From assembly GCA_030144725.1 (NCBI GenBank), contig JASKMD010000026.1, positions 3,861,277-3,925,276 on the forward strand: 64,000 nt of DNA, written 5' to 3'. The DNA comes from Haematococcus lacustris. Its lineage: Eukaryota > Chlorophyta > Chlorophyceae > Chlamydomonadales > Haematococcaceae. Below are positions 1 through 10,653 of this stretch, one piece after another. Below the pieces are notes generated by a model. The model was not told where the DNA came from. It worked only from the letters and a program-made list of their open reading frames with translations, and did no database searches. Both the position numbers and the translations under genes were made by a program. Numbering within the stretch: position 1 is the first letter of the stretch; each line of letters starts with the position of its first letter.

Positions 1-352
1 GTATCGCACTCGCTTGTAGCCCAGCTCAGGCAGGTCTGGCCACCACACAGTTCCAGTGGGCGCCACCTGCTCTCCCCAATGCGCTGTATGTTTAGCGTTT
101 CATTGAAGTCCCTGTCCAGCCACCTGCCTGGCTGTGGTTCTGGCTTGGCTTTAGTGCCCTTGCCCTTGGCCTTGCCTTTGCCCTTGGTGGGCTGGGTGGG
201 CTCAGCTGCCTGCTCAGCCTTGGTGCACTTGCTGTGTTTGGCTGGCGGGGGAGTGCTGGGCCCTGGCTCTGAGGCTGCTGGCTGTGTGGCTGCCTGGTTG
301 TTGGGGAGCTGTGGCAGGATGCGGGGGACCATGACCGGGCACCACATCAGGC
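1..352 (-). pseudogene. Fanzor/TnpB-like nuclease, C-terminal fragment (runs off left edge)
   Basis: Read on the minus strand, this encodes the tail of the Fanzor-like protein also seen at 37.5-41.3 kb. It has a Trp-Cys-Pro segment, a Pro/Ala/Lys-rich linker, then LDRDFNETLNIQRIGES and a WRPLEL segment before the window edge. DRDxNxxxN is the RuvC-III signature of TnpB/Fanzor nucleases; here Ala-Ala of the usual NAALN is changed to Glu-Thr. No N-terminal part is present. The fragment lies in what would be intron 7 of the neighbouring NLR-like gene, where the right-hand copy has only a 101-bp intron, so it probably inserted there. Similarity to the second copy is seen directly; the family call rests on the motifs. 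Confidence 0.6.
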
Positions 353-606
353 CCCGCACTGGCTGGTTACACCTGGTCACACCTGGTTATAGTGGAACAC
401 ACCACTTGATAATGATGAACCTGGAGGTGGTGATTGGAGGGAGAGACGAGGGATCTGAACAGGGAGAAGCACCAGTGGCAGCATCAACAGCAGTGGTGAG
501 GTGTAGGTGCCCCAGTTGCAGTAAAGATCTATCTAAACTTCATCAGTCGTGCCTGGCTGGCCTGTCCCCTATCAAGCCAAAGCCTGCTGGCTGTGTGTGT
601 TGCCAG
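353..606. other. Intron-like spacer, insertion/duplication junction
   Basis: No ORF of interest. Similarity to the right-hand NLR unit (around 29137) begins near 529. Everything left of that is absent from the right-hand intron and is attributed to the inserted Fanzor-like fragment and associated sequence. Confidence 0.4.
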
Positions 607-3600
607 GTGCGCTGGGGCCTGTGGTGGACTGTGTTCCCCGGTGAACTGGCGCTTGACGACACCCTGAATGAGGCAGCCAAGCAGCAGGTAAGTTTGTGCC
701 GCCAGTGAAGCTGCACTCATCCCAGCCCAACAGTGTGGGTGCCCTTGTTGCCATCGCTGCCATGCACCCTTCTGCCCGCAAAAAGGCTTGACCTCCTCTG
801 TCTATCACCACCCACACTGCCCCTCCCCCTCTTGACTTGCTGCCTGCATGCCTGCATGCCTGCATGCCCGCACGCCCGCCCACCTGCCCACCTGCCCACC
901 TGCCCACCTGCCCACCTGCCCACCTGCAAGACTGCCTGCCTGCAGCTTGTGGGCTTGCTCAAAGACAAGGACAGCAAGGATGCGTTTAGGCGGGCTGTTG
1001 AGTTGGAGGATACCGTCTACATTAGCATCGACGAGCTGTGCCTCAGCTTCCCTGATGACTCACCTCTGCTCCAGACCGTTGAAGCCCTGCTGTGTAAAGG
1101 AAGAAACCTGGTAAGCAGCTGGTTATGGCTGCCGCAATGCTAGTCAGCAATGATGACTTATACCCTCCTGACTTTAGGTGAGGGAGGACGCTGTGAAGGC
1201 CCAGAACCAGGAAAAGACAGCTATAGACGAAGCTGGCCGAGGTCAAAAGCTGGTGAGCAAGGGATGGGGCCAGCCAGACTGAGGACTGAGAGTGCAGGGC
1301 CAGCTGCTTCTTCATGGCAGATCATGAGAGGCTTGCCATTACCATGCCTCAAGATGTGCTGTCCTGGCTGCTTGCACGCCTGCAGCTGAAGGAGCAGCTC
1401 ACGTCCATGGAGGCCAAGTTACAAAAGGAACTGTCATTGAGCAACTTCTCTCAACACATCCACGAGTACAGCATGCAAAAGCTGTGGAGTGTGTATTTTA
1501 AGCACGAGCAAGCGGTAAGAGAGGGGTGGACATCAGTGATGGGTGATTCGCCAAAGACGTATTGCTCAGAGTAATAATAGACATCAAAACAATAATCAAT
1601 CAATTAATTAGTTTCTTAATATCGCAAAAAACACCAACAAGCTTTATATAGTCACAGCATACTCCCTTGTAGACCTGAATGCAAAAGTATCCAACATAGC
1701 CCCACACCCCAGCCCTAGTGCGTCAGCATGCAAAAGGCTGGGCTGTAGCCCAACACCCAGCCCTAATGGGTCCGCATGCAACAGGCTGGGCTGTAGCCCT
1801 AGCCGCTGTGCCCTAGGTCTCGGCCCCTGGCAGATGCCCCAGCCATCCAGTAATCAATGGCCTCTTTGTTGGGGAACGTCTTTAGGGTGAAGGTCTTGTC
1901 AAGGTGTACACGCAAAGTGCTGGACAGGTTGACACCGAGGCGGTTGCGCCTCTCGTCCTTGATGAAGTTCATGGCAGAAAAGGAGCGCTCCTCCTCCATT
2001 GAGCCTGGGACTGTCGGCTGTGGTGGGCAGCCGCCCGCTTCGGGCGGTGGAGCTATTATGTAACCGATGTAATAAAGTTCACTCATTTTGAGGACCATCA
2101 TTTTGAGGACGTTTTTGGTGCTGGATTATCACCGACTTGTTACATTATTACCCAATCGCCCATCACTGGTGGACATGCACACTGCAAGGCAGATAGCCAA
2201 AGCTAGGCAGAGCTCCCTGACACAAGCCTAGTAGGCCACGGTGGCTGTAGTCTGTCCTTGCCAGCAATGAGTGAGTGTGGAAAAGATCTGCAGGAACCCA
2301 GCAAACCATTTTGGCCAGCGTCGGTCAGGCTGGGGTGGGGCGTGTGATGGACAACAGACATGCGGCAGCAGGGGTGAGAGCGTCATGGGCGTCATGGGGG
2401 CAGGCAGCACATGCTAGTCTGGCATCAGGTGACATCAGGTGCTATGGTGGGCCGTGTTCCTCAGATGGGTAGGGTGCACTGCAGCTGTGACGCAGGCAGG
2501 AAGCAACAGCTGGCCTGCTGGCTGCATGTGATGGCAGGTGCGCTGGGGGTTGTGGTGGGCAGTCTTCCCTGCAAAGCTGGAGGGCCTTCCTGCAGCAAGT
2601 AAAAAGGAGGTGGGGTCCTTTTCACCCCAGCACTCAGTGCTGTGCCTAGCCATTCATCATCCCTGTTGTGCCAATGACGCCGCTACGTGCAGACCCATGA
2701 CGCATGCACGCAGTCATACATGGCCCACCTGCCTGCTGCATGCTATTGCTTGTGCTCTGCAGCCACACATTGCAGTGTCGGTTGCTACCTATCCCTACTT
2801 GCTGATGCCTTTGTTTCTTCGATTACCAGCAGACCATCTACATCATGCAAAACTTAGGCACCTTGGTTTGTATGGCCGAGAAGGCAAGGCAAGTGCTTTG
2901 AATTCTCCTCACATATGCCTGCCAGCCTACCTGCTTGTATGCCTGCAGCTGTTTGGCTTGCTAGCTAGCTATGAGGAACAGTCTCAGGCTCCAATTCTCC
3001 TTCTTATCTGGCAAACCATCCCAGCACTCAACCAACACTGAATGGCCCTGCCAACCCTGTCGATTCACCCACCCTTTCTGCTTCACAATCACTCACTAAT
3101 GATTCACTAATTACTTCTCGAGTCACCCGCCTGCCTTCATCATGGCTCTTGGCCAGGCCACACCAGTCAATGATCAACCAAATCACCAAACAACTAACCA
3201 AGCGCTGCCTGCCTGCCTGCAGCTGGTTGACCTGCTAGCCAGCCCCGAGGCTCAGGCTGCATTCAAGCGGGCTGTGGAGGTGGAGGACTCCATCTTCCTC
3301 AGCATTGACGAGCTGTGCCGCAGCTTCCCTGCTGACCAGCCCCTGCTGGAGCGTGTGAAGACCCTGCTGCAGTCAGCTCCACCTCCTCCTCCTCCTCCTC
3401 CTGGTGGACAGAAGCTTCCAGTGCGGGTCAGGTCAGGGCGTGCAATCAGTCCAGCACGTCTGCACAGGGGTGCCCCTGTTGCCCCAGTGCCCCCTCAGCG
3501 CCCTCAATCAGCCAGGCAGCTTCCATTCGGTCGGCACAAAGTGGTGCATGAGGTGCATGGGGTGGCTGGACCCACCCGGGTGCCCTCGGAGCCCGTTCTA

Positions 3601-6303
3601 GGGCAGAGGGCCCCACTAGCCCCATATTCAAGGCAGCCAGCAGACGCCTCTGCTGCTTCCTTTCCTGCACCTCTGAGGACACAAAGCTTCCGAGGGGACG
3701 GCGCTGCCCCTGTGCCTGATCAGGCATGGAGGGGCCTGAATAGGCACTCACTGCCCACCTGGGAGGTGCCCAGTCCAGCATGGAAAGGTGCTCATGGCAT
3801 CCCTGTGAGCAATTCCCAGCTGGAAGTGGGAGGAGAGGCGAGCAGGGCACATGAGGCCCAGGCAAGGGGTCGGAGGCTGTCAGGCATGGGGCTATCCAGG
3901 GCCCTCTCTCAGCCAGTGCCTGGCCAGCTGCACCCTGGCCTGGGCTCACCACAGCACTCTGCACCAGTGCTGGATTATCAGCTGCAACCTGAGGCATCAG
4001 AAGCAGCTGAGGCCCTGTCTGCCGTCACTCGTGCAGCTGTGGCAGCGGCAGCGGCGGCAGCAGCAGCGGCGGCTGCAAAGGATGCAGACTTCTCACCACC
4101 TGCCAAGGTTGAGGCACGGCAGGCATGGGCGTCACTCACTGCAGCAGCTGGCTCGCCCACTGCCAACAGAGCCAGCGTGCAGCAGGCAGAGGGGCCTGGA
4201 CTGCTTCGCCCTGTGTCGGGCCAGGGGCCACACTGCCAGCTGCCTCAGGTGATCACTGAGTACTGGGGCAGGGAGCAGCAGATCCAGGAGCTGGGTGAGC
4301 TGCTGGCCAACAGCTACGGCGTGCTGCTGCTGCACGGCCCACCAGGCATTGGCAAGACCTGCCTGGCTGTGGATGTGGGCTGGTACATATGGAAAAAGGG
4401 ATGCTTATCAGGTCAGAGCGGCCAGGGTCTCAGGGCAAGAGCAGGACAGAGGATAGGGAAGAGAGTAAGGGAGAGGGAGTAAGGGAGGAGGAGGGGCTGC
4501 CAGTGCTGCTGCTGCACGGCCGGGGTGGGGCATACAGGGCCAGAAAAGGCAGAGGCAAGGGAGGGGGTTCAAGGATTGCTCTGACCAAGAGCATATCCAG
4601 TGGTCATAAACCCTAGATACACAGCACCTGCCCCTAACTGTCCTGATCCCACAGACCTAGGAGAAGCCCTGCAAGGAGCAGCCCTGAATCGCTAACCTTC
4701 AGCAGCTGCCCTGCCCAGCTGTCCTGGTCCACAGCCAGCAGGGCCTGGTTCCGCCTGGCTGTGTGTGCCTGCAGGGGGTGCGGTGCTGGTGCCCCTCAAG
4801 GGCGCGGCCTCAGCCAGGAAGCAGCAGCAATGCCTGTCTGAGGCGCTGGGCGTCCACCACGTGTGTTTGTGTAGGCCATCCTGTGTGGACTTTTTGGCTG
4901 ATGCATCACTTGTGACAATTGCTGCGTGGGATGAAGCACACACCTGGTCATGCTGCACACCCTGCCTGGCTGCAGCTGAGGCAGCCCACCCAATCTGCCT
5001 CAACCTCCCTGACACTTCCACCACCTCCCAGACTCGCTTGATTAGCCTTCCTCAAACCATCTAGCAGATACTTCCATGCCCACTTGCTGCATGCATTGAA
5101 ACCGCCCTCCTTAAGCCTGTCACACTCTGCCCTCCTGCAATCTCCCACAGCTACAGTGCACAGCAGCTATGCATACACAACTCCTCAAGCCAGCACATAC
5201 AACTGCTTCATCCAGCCGTGGATGTGTTTGGTTCACTGATGTCAACACAACTTTGAGTCTTGACCAAGAGTGGCTGCCTGCAACGCATGGACTCCAGCAG
5301 TGTTGACCTTCATGGCGGTGAAGACAAGCCAGTGTGTGACTCAGTGCATCTGCTGTCATGCCCTTCCTTCAGTATGACACACGCATGTTTGTACAATGTG
5401 TTGAAGCGCTCCATGCTGGCAGCTGAGCATGTTGCCTGCATGTGACCAGGTGGCACTGACACCAATGCCTGATGCAGGTCAATGACGCCCTGGACAGGAT
5501 CAGGTCTGCCGGCAGAATGCTGCTGATCTTGGATGCCGCTGAGGCCTGTCTCCTGGGAGCGGAGGCTGGGGCCTTCGTGGCCTTGCTCAACACGGTGTGT
5601 GCCTGCTCCAACCACATTTGCTGATGCGTTGGTGTTGTGCAGACATACAGAGTAGCTGCTAGTGTCAGGATGCATGAGCCATGATGTTGTACAGATAGTC
5701 AGCGAAGAAGCATGCTTTGGCTTGATGTGACAACCTCAGGCTGCACTTCCACATGCTGTGTTTTGCTGTGCCACTGAATTGCGGCTGCTAGTTTTTGAGG
5801 AAACCATCGGGCTGTTGTGCAGCCAGTCCTTGCATTGGAGGCTGCACATGGCTGCTGATGTCCGGATGGCAGTTGCATCACGGTGACCAGAGCTGACCTG
5901 GGCTGGTCTTGCATGGCTGCAGGTCATGGCATGCCACCCACACCTGGTGGTCCTGATCACTTCCGCTGTGCCATGGCCCACCAGCCTGCCTCGCCTTGGC
6001 GCATACATGGAGCGTCGGGTGCTGCCCCTGCATGACATGGTCATCACAGCACTCGTGAATGCGCGGTGCGGGCCTGGCGTGCTGAGCGCTTCGCAAGTGC
6101 AGCTTGTGGTCGCGGCCTGCGGCGGGTCGCCGCTCCTTGCCCGGAAATGTGCCGATGCCTGCGCCTCTGGCCGCGCGACGTGGATGGAGTGTGTGGAGTA
6201 CGCTCAGCGACAGCGTCGAAGGCAGGACGCGGAGGCAGCTTCGGAGCCAATGGCCGCAGCACGGCCTGGTACGCAGCCGATGTGGCGCTCCAGCGCATAC
6301 TAA
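607..6303 (+). CDS. NLR-like P-loop ATPase (STAND/NB-ARC), left copy, 5' exons not in window
   Basis: Exons by splice signals and by alignment to the right-hand copy: 607-687, 946-1110, 1178-1252, 1386-1514, 2538-2609, 3223-4411, 4775-4860, 5478-5594, 5923-6303. They give 764 aa in one frame with all phases agreeing; an optional 33-nt microexon lies at 2833-2865. The protein has short cassette domains (VRWGLWWTVFP, a SIDELCLSFP block, an LKEQL...HEQA coiled segment) and a Pro/Ala-rich linker with an Ala run. The ATPase follows: Walker A GPPGIGKT near 4345, Walker B LLILDAAEA near 5520, a sensor-like LITSAVPW and a GLPL-like CGGSPLLAR. No LRR or other C-terminal repeats are seen; the stop follows a basic tail. 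Exons 1-7 may lie left of the window beyond the Fanzor-like insertion, or be lost. A role as an intracellular sensor is inferred from the architecture only. Confidence 0.7.
861..927 (+). repeat. CACCTGCC short tandem repeat
   Basis: An 8-bp unit repeats head to tail about eight times in the intron just upstream of the splice acceptor at 945. The corresponding intron of the right copy has a different short C-rich stretch instead. Confidence 0.7.
1534..2168. mobile_element. Non-autonomous hAT element, 635 bp, 8-bp TSD GTGGACAT
   Basis: The ends are CAGTGATGGGTGATTCG and the inverted counterpart CAGTGATGGGCGATTGG. The element is flanked by the 8-bp direct repeat GTGGACAT (1526-1533 and 2169-2176). 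The right-hand copy of the same intron (about 30208-30215) has one GTGGACAT and no insert, which is an exact empty site. An 8-bp TSD with CAGTG ends is typical of hAT. An internal minus-strand ORF is the tail of a hAT transposase. Confidence 0.93.
1799..2101 (-). pseudogene. hAT transposase C-terminal (dimerisation) remnant
   Basis: The 100-aa ORF contains EEERSFSAMNFIKDERRNRL, which fits the hAT C-terminal dimerisation motif (S-x-x-ER-x-FS...K...R-x-RL). The zinc finger and catalytic core are missing, so the element cannot supply its own transposase. Confidence 0.7.
2949..3010 (+). pseudogene. Decayed duplicate of the start of the large NLR exon
   Basis: After a CCTGCAG acceptor-like site, the sequence reads LFGLLASYEEQSQA, resembling the start of the real exon at 3223 (LVDLLASPEAQAA), then diverges. 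It looks like an old partial exon duplication now inside the intron; it is not needed for the gene's frame. Confidence 0.4.
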
Positions 6304-7302
6304 TGCGTACACAAGTATTGGAGTAATAATGTGTACACAAGGGCCTAACAAGCTCTCTGAGGGGTCTCTGAGGGGTCTCTGAGGGGTGTTCAGGGTAGCT
6401 GCCAGGTGTTGCCCCCTCAGGGATCAGAGACCGGGCCATCATGAGCATACTTAGCCTGGACGCCTGGACGGCAAGCATGAGGCATGCAGGCCTTGCATAA
6501 GGGTTTAATGCCACTGCCGTGCTAAAGGATCAGTAGCTTATTTAATAGTTGTACATGCGGCCTGCATCAGGAACAGGGGTGAGCTTGCGCTGTGACTGCC
6601 ATCTTGATGATGGGCTTACGAGGTCGTTAAAAGGTTAAACTTGTAGTACTCCAGTCCTATTTGCCATGCAGTATCATGCGGTTGCAATAAAATGGCATGA
6701 AGTCAGAGCGTGTATGTATGTCGTAGCTCGTGGGGTGATGTCATGTTGTAAGTGCCAAGCTCAGAGCCACAAAGGCTTGGGGGGTCGTTTCTTCTCTTGC
6801 TTCTCCCTTGATGCGCGTTGGCGTCGTCATCTTCTTCATGATGATGTAAGTGCCGTGCAACAGCAATGGCAGCCCTGACCCCTACCCCTATCCTCCATCC
6901 CTCTTTAGTCAGACCCTCCCAACTCTGATAAAGTCATTCACACAACCTTGTCATGGATGCCCCGGTGCCGGGACTTGTGCGATTGGCGTAGCACCGTGCG
7001 GCATGCGATGATCGCGTAGTCTGCTACACGCCCATTATGTCAGATTCCCTGTAAACGAAGAAAGTGCGACCGCCGATCAGCCGGCCGCTCTCAAAACATC
7101 GCGCAGCGCAAGTGCATTGTGGAGGTCGCAACGACGTGGTGGACTCCCGACGCTCTAAGGGCAGCGTGATGCAACTGCCATCCGGACATCAGCAGCCATG
7201 TGCAGCCTCCCGGCTACATTCCTCCCGGCTGAATCAACCCGCGCACCTAATTCTACTTTTGTGGATACTAATACTACTTCTACCCCTATCCTCTATCCCT
7301 CT
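6304..7302. other. 3' flank of left NLR-like gene, no gene seen
   Basis: Similar to 34654-37023 of the right copy apart from the hAT insertion there. No convincing ORF. A TGTAA, the usual green-algal polyadenylation signal, occurs near 6747, about 440 bp past the stop. Confidence 0.4.
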
Positions 7303-7485
7303 TTAGCCCTTAGGGCCTGGCCACCCTAACCTGCAACGGGGTGAGCCAGATGATGCAGTGGGTGACGCCCATGCCTGCCACGCCTCAACCCTGACAGCTG
7401 GTGCATAGTCTGCCTCCTTTGCTGCCGCTGCCACAGCTGAACGAGTGACAACAGGTAGGGCTGCTGCTGCTCTAGGCTGCCGCAA
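7303..7485 (-). pseudogene. Inverted fragment of the NLR linker exon
   Basis: On the minus strand this reads VVTRSAVAAAAKEADYAPA followed by VEAWQAWAS..., a diverged copy of the linker in the large exon (3223-4411) placed in opposite orientation downstream of the gene. The same inverted fragment follows the right-hand gene, so it predates the duplication of the unit. Confidence 0.65.
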
Positions 7486-7771
7486 CTTATGCGGCTTGGG
7501 TGCAGAAAACAGTGCACCAAAGATGGGGTCAGCTAGCCAGGCACTGTAGTGTCAGTCGATGGTGATCCTGACCAGAAGGCTGTTTGTAAGAGGGGTTTAC
7601 CTTTGGATGCATACCATAGTCATGGATGCCGCTGATGGTGGTTATGCCATTTAGGCCTGGCACCTGCTTCTTAGCTCGACACACAATAAAGGAAGGCCAT
7701 GTCATGCCATCGTCCTCACCATCATGAACCACGCATGAACCATCACCAAGTCCCAGGTAAAAGTTGGCCTC

Positions 7772-8560
7772 ATGATGCTGGTCGCCTTGGATGTTTTGCT
7801 ATGTCGTGAGTATGAAGGTGCACGAATCCGTGACAACCCTGAGTTGCTTGGAGAAGCCGCAGAGTGGGACAGGTGGTTCAGCACAGACAAGCTGGCCCAC
7901 CAGGGGTTTGAGTTTGAGAGGACTTTGGAGACGGACAGTGTCAACGTGTGTGTGCACTACACACCAGCCTCCCCACCCCTTCTGTCCCACCGCTAGCAGC
8001 AGGCCCCGCTAGCAACAGCTGCCCAAAGGCAGCCACAGGTGCAGCAGCAGTAGAGGTCCCTGTGGTGGGACTCTCCCACATTGGCAAGGCCCTAGCTGAG
8101 CCGCGTGAGTTTGTGTTTAAATCAGCCACCGAGATTGGGGTGGGCATCGACCCTTGTGTCACCCCAGGCAGGCAGTGCAGCCCCAGGGGTGTGGGGCTAC
8201 AAGTCCGGCCAGCTGGTAGCACTACCTGCCAGCACTGATAAAGCCCTACCTGCAGCACCAGGCAGCAGCCAGCTCAGCCGGCACCTCCCTGGAAGCCAAT
8301 CTGGCCACCTGGGATGCGGTGTGGAAGGTGTATCTGGACCCCAAGTGGGCACGGCAGCGCCTGAGGCTGTACGGAGCGCAGGAGCGGGCGTTGGAGCAGT
8401 TCTTCAAGAATGTGAGGGTGGCTGGGGGGTGGATTGGGAGGTGGTGGCCACGAAGCGGTCGGCGTGCCATGCCTAGCCTGGTGCCACCATGTCAGCAACT
8501 CTGTGTGCCTTGTGTGCATGGCTGCAGCCGGAGAAAAAGGTGGCGGAGTTGCTCATAAAG
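7772..8560 (+). pseudogene. Fanzor/TnpB-like nuclease, decayed copy A
   Basis: Collinear pieces are visible: an N-terminal segment (REYEGARIRDNPELL... through FERTLETD), then FKSATEIGVGIDP (RuvC-I with its Asp), a frame change, then VYLDPKWARQRLRLYGAQERALEQFF ending at a GT donor near 8411. A further short exon at about 8530 departs from the family sequence at about 8555. The downstream RuvC-II and RuvC-III segments are absent. The frameshift just after GIDP and the missing C-terminal half make this a pseudogene. It occupies the same position relative to the NLR-like gene as copy B at 37.5 kb. Confidence 0.65.
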
Positions 8561-9424
8561 TGTCGCCAACGCCCCCGTCGGAAAGTTTCGGACCTCTTGG
8601 CCCTGTTCCCAAGTTTTATTTTTCTCATTTGCTCGGATTCTCTGCGGTTGGGGCAGTTGAAAGTAACCGCCTCCGCTCGCCCGGCCTGCGTCTGCCTGCC
8701 TGCACCTGAAAGCAGCGAGGACAGTACCTACCCGCACCTCCAGCAGCGGAGACGCACAGCAGAGTGCTTGCTGGTTTCTTGCTGGTTTGCTGGTCTTGCC
8801 GCATTGCTTTGCCCGCTTTGCCCGCTTTGCACTTGCACTTGCGATGCTTACCAGCATCACCCCCGCCACCACCCCCGCAGTCTGACTTTTACAGGTGTGC
8901 AGGAGAATCGTATGGGGTCAGACCGTATGGGGTCAGACCGTATGGGGTCAGCCTTACCAGCCATGGATGCATAGCACCCTTACCTAGCACCCTGCCACAA
9001 CACCTAAACACTTAAACACAACCAGCTGGGCCTGCCCTGTGTCGCGAGGCTGAGGGCTGCCAGGGCCTTGGCCTGCTCCAGCAGCGGGTCCATCCCCCGA
9101 GTGCCAGATTCTCCCAGCACAACCGCCGAACCCCCCAGCATTCCAAATTTGCTAGACCTATTTCTCAATTTTAGAAAAAAGGGTCAGCAAATTCGAAATG
9201 CTCGACGGTTGGGTCCGACGGTTGGGTTGCCACGGGTCGTCCATTTGCGCTGCTGAGACGCCCCCCAAGCATCTACAGGGGCGCAGGAGAATCGTATGGG
9301 GTCAGACCGCGCATCGCGCCAGCCAGTTTGGCACACGGCCAAAAAGTGCAGCGGTTGAGAGCAAATGGAGCATTTGAATTGCTCAAAACTTGGGAACAGG
9401 GCCCTTATGACCCGCAACTTAGCA
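8561..9424. other. No gene; short direct repeats of a GTATGGGGTCAGACC motif
   Basis: A 15-bp motif occurs three times at about 8911-8958 and once near 9294, both times after a GCAGGAGAATC stretch. No ORF here has coding character. Confidence 0.4.
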
Positions 9425-10653
9425 TCAGGTGTTCCCAACATGGGGTTGGTAATCTCCATGCAAGTACTCTCTCAATACTGCACCGTTTTCGATAGCGTTT
9501 ATCACATTGGCAGCCGTGATTTAGCCCGCGTAATCTGACCATCAGCGCTAGCCATTGGAGTCTTTGCCCGCGTACTGCCACATGTGCCCGCGAACAAATC
9601 ACAGCGGCGAGACGGGTCTCCTTGGCACGGTGAGCCGCATCGCTGTGGCCCCATCTACCTAGCGTAGTGAGCTGGTTGTGCACAAATGGAATGTCCGGCT
9701 GACACCCAACGCGATGTCTGCCGGGCGTGCAGGGCACCTAGACGGGGTGATTGAAACATTGTTTTGCGCTCGCTTCCGCCGAATACACCTTCTGGGTCGG
9801 CGCACACTAAGGTATCACCCGGGTTACACCCCCCCTCCTCCACTGTGTCCTCCACTGTGTTGCACCCGCTGCAACACAAGAAAATGGCTACGAAATGTTT
9901 GTTCTTGACCCATTGGCGCATCTCTTGAAACAAACCGCACGTTAAACAGCCCAGGCCTCTATCTGTTTGACAGCTTTGAAGTTACATCATGTACACCAGA
10001 ATGGTGCAAGGCCACGGCATGCAACGACCCACCATGCCCGCCCCCCCTCCACCCATCATTGCAGGAGCCTACCTCGTTGAGCCTGCCCACCCCCTCCCAG
10101 GCCTTTCCCTCGCCCCCTCCCAAAGCCCACCCCCTCCTAGCCCACCCCTCCCAGCCCACCCCTCCCAGAGCACCACTGTGGGGTGGCAGTTCAGTTTTGA
10201 AACTTTGCACGCAGGTGGATGGCATGTAGGGGAGCGTAACTCTCAGAGGAGACGAGTCCAGATTCGGTCATGGTGTGGTGTTGTGTGACTGACTGCATGG
10301 CCCTGGTCCTGAAATCGGCTAAGGGAGTTGGGGGTCACAGACCAAAGTGAGCTTTTGGCTTATCTGAGTATGAATGTTAGTAGCAATGTCTGAGAGGAGC
10401 TTAACCTAGTAAGTAGCATGCTGTAAGTCAAAATGGTCGAGCTGTGGCATTGCCCTCCAGGTATGGTCAGGCGCTCCCAACATTCAAAAAATGGCAGTAA
10501 ACCGACCCCTGGTAGTAGGACGGCTGTAACTCTGCACTCGCTGCGCCAAAATTTATGCTAGCTGGCCCAGAATGTAGCCAACCCAGTCAGCTACCTTTCA
10601 CCCATCCAGAATAATTATCCAATCAGTAGGCCGTGCAGTGCAAAGCATCAAAG

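Noticed and set aside
2833..2865. Microexon TIYIMQNLGTL as a fixed exon of the NLR-like gene
   Set aside because: In the right copy the matching stretch (about 30878-30910) has a one-base loss, and the frame works without it; kept only as optional.
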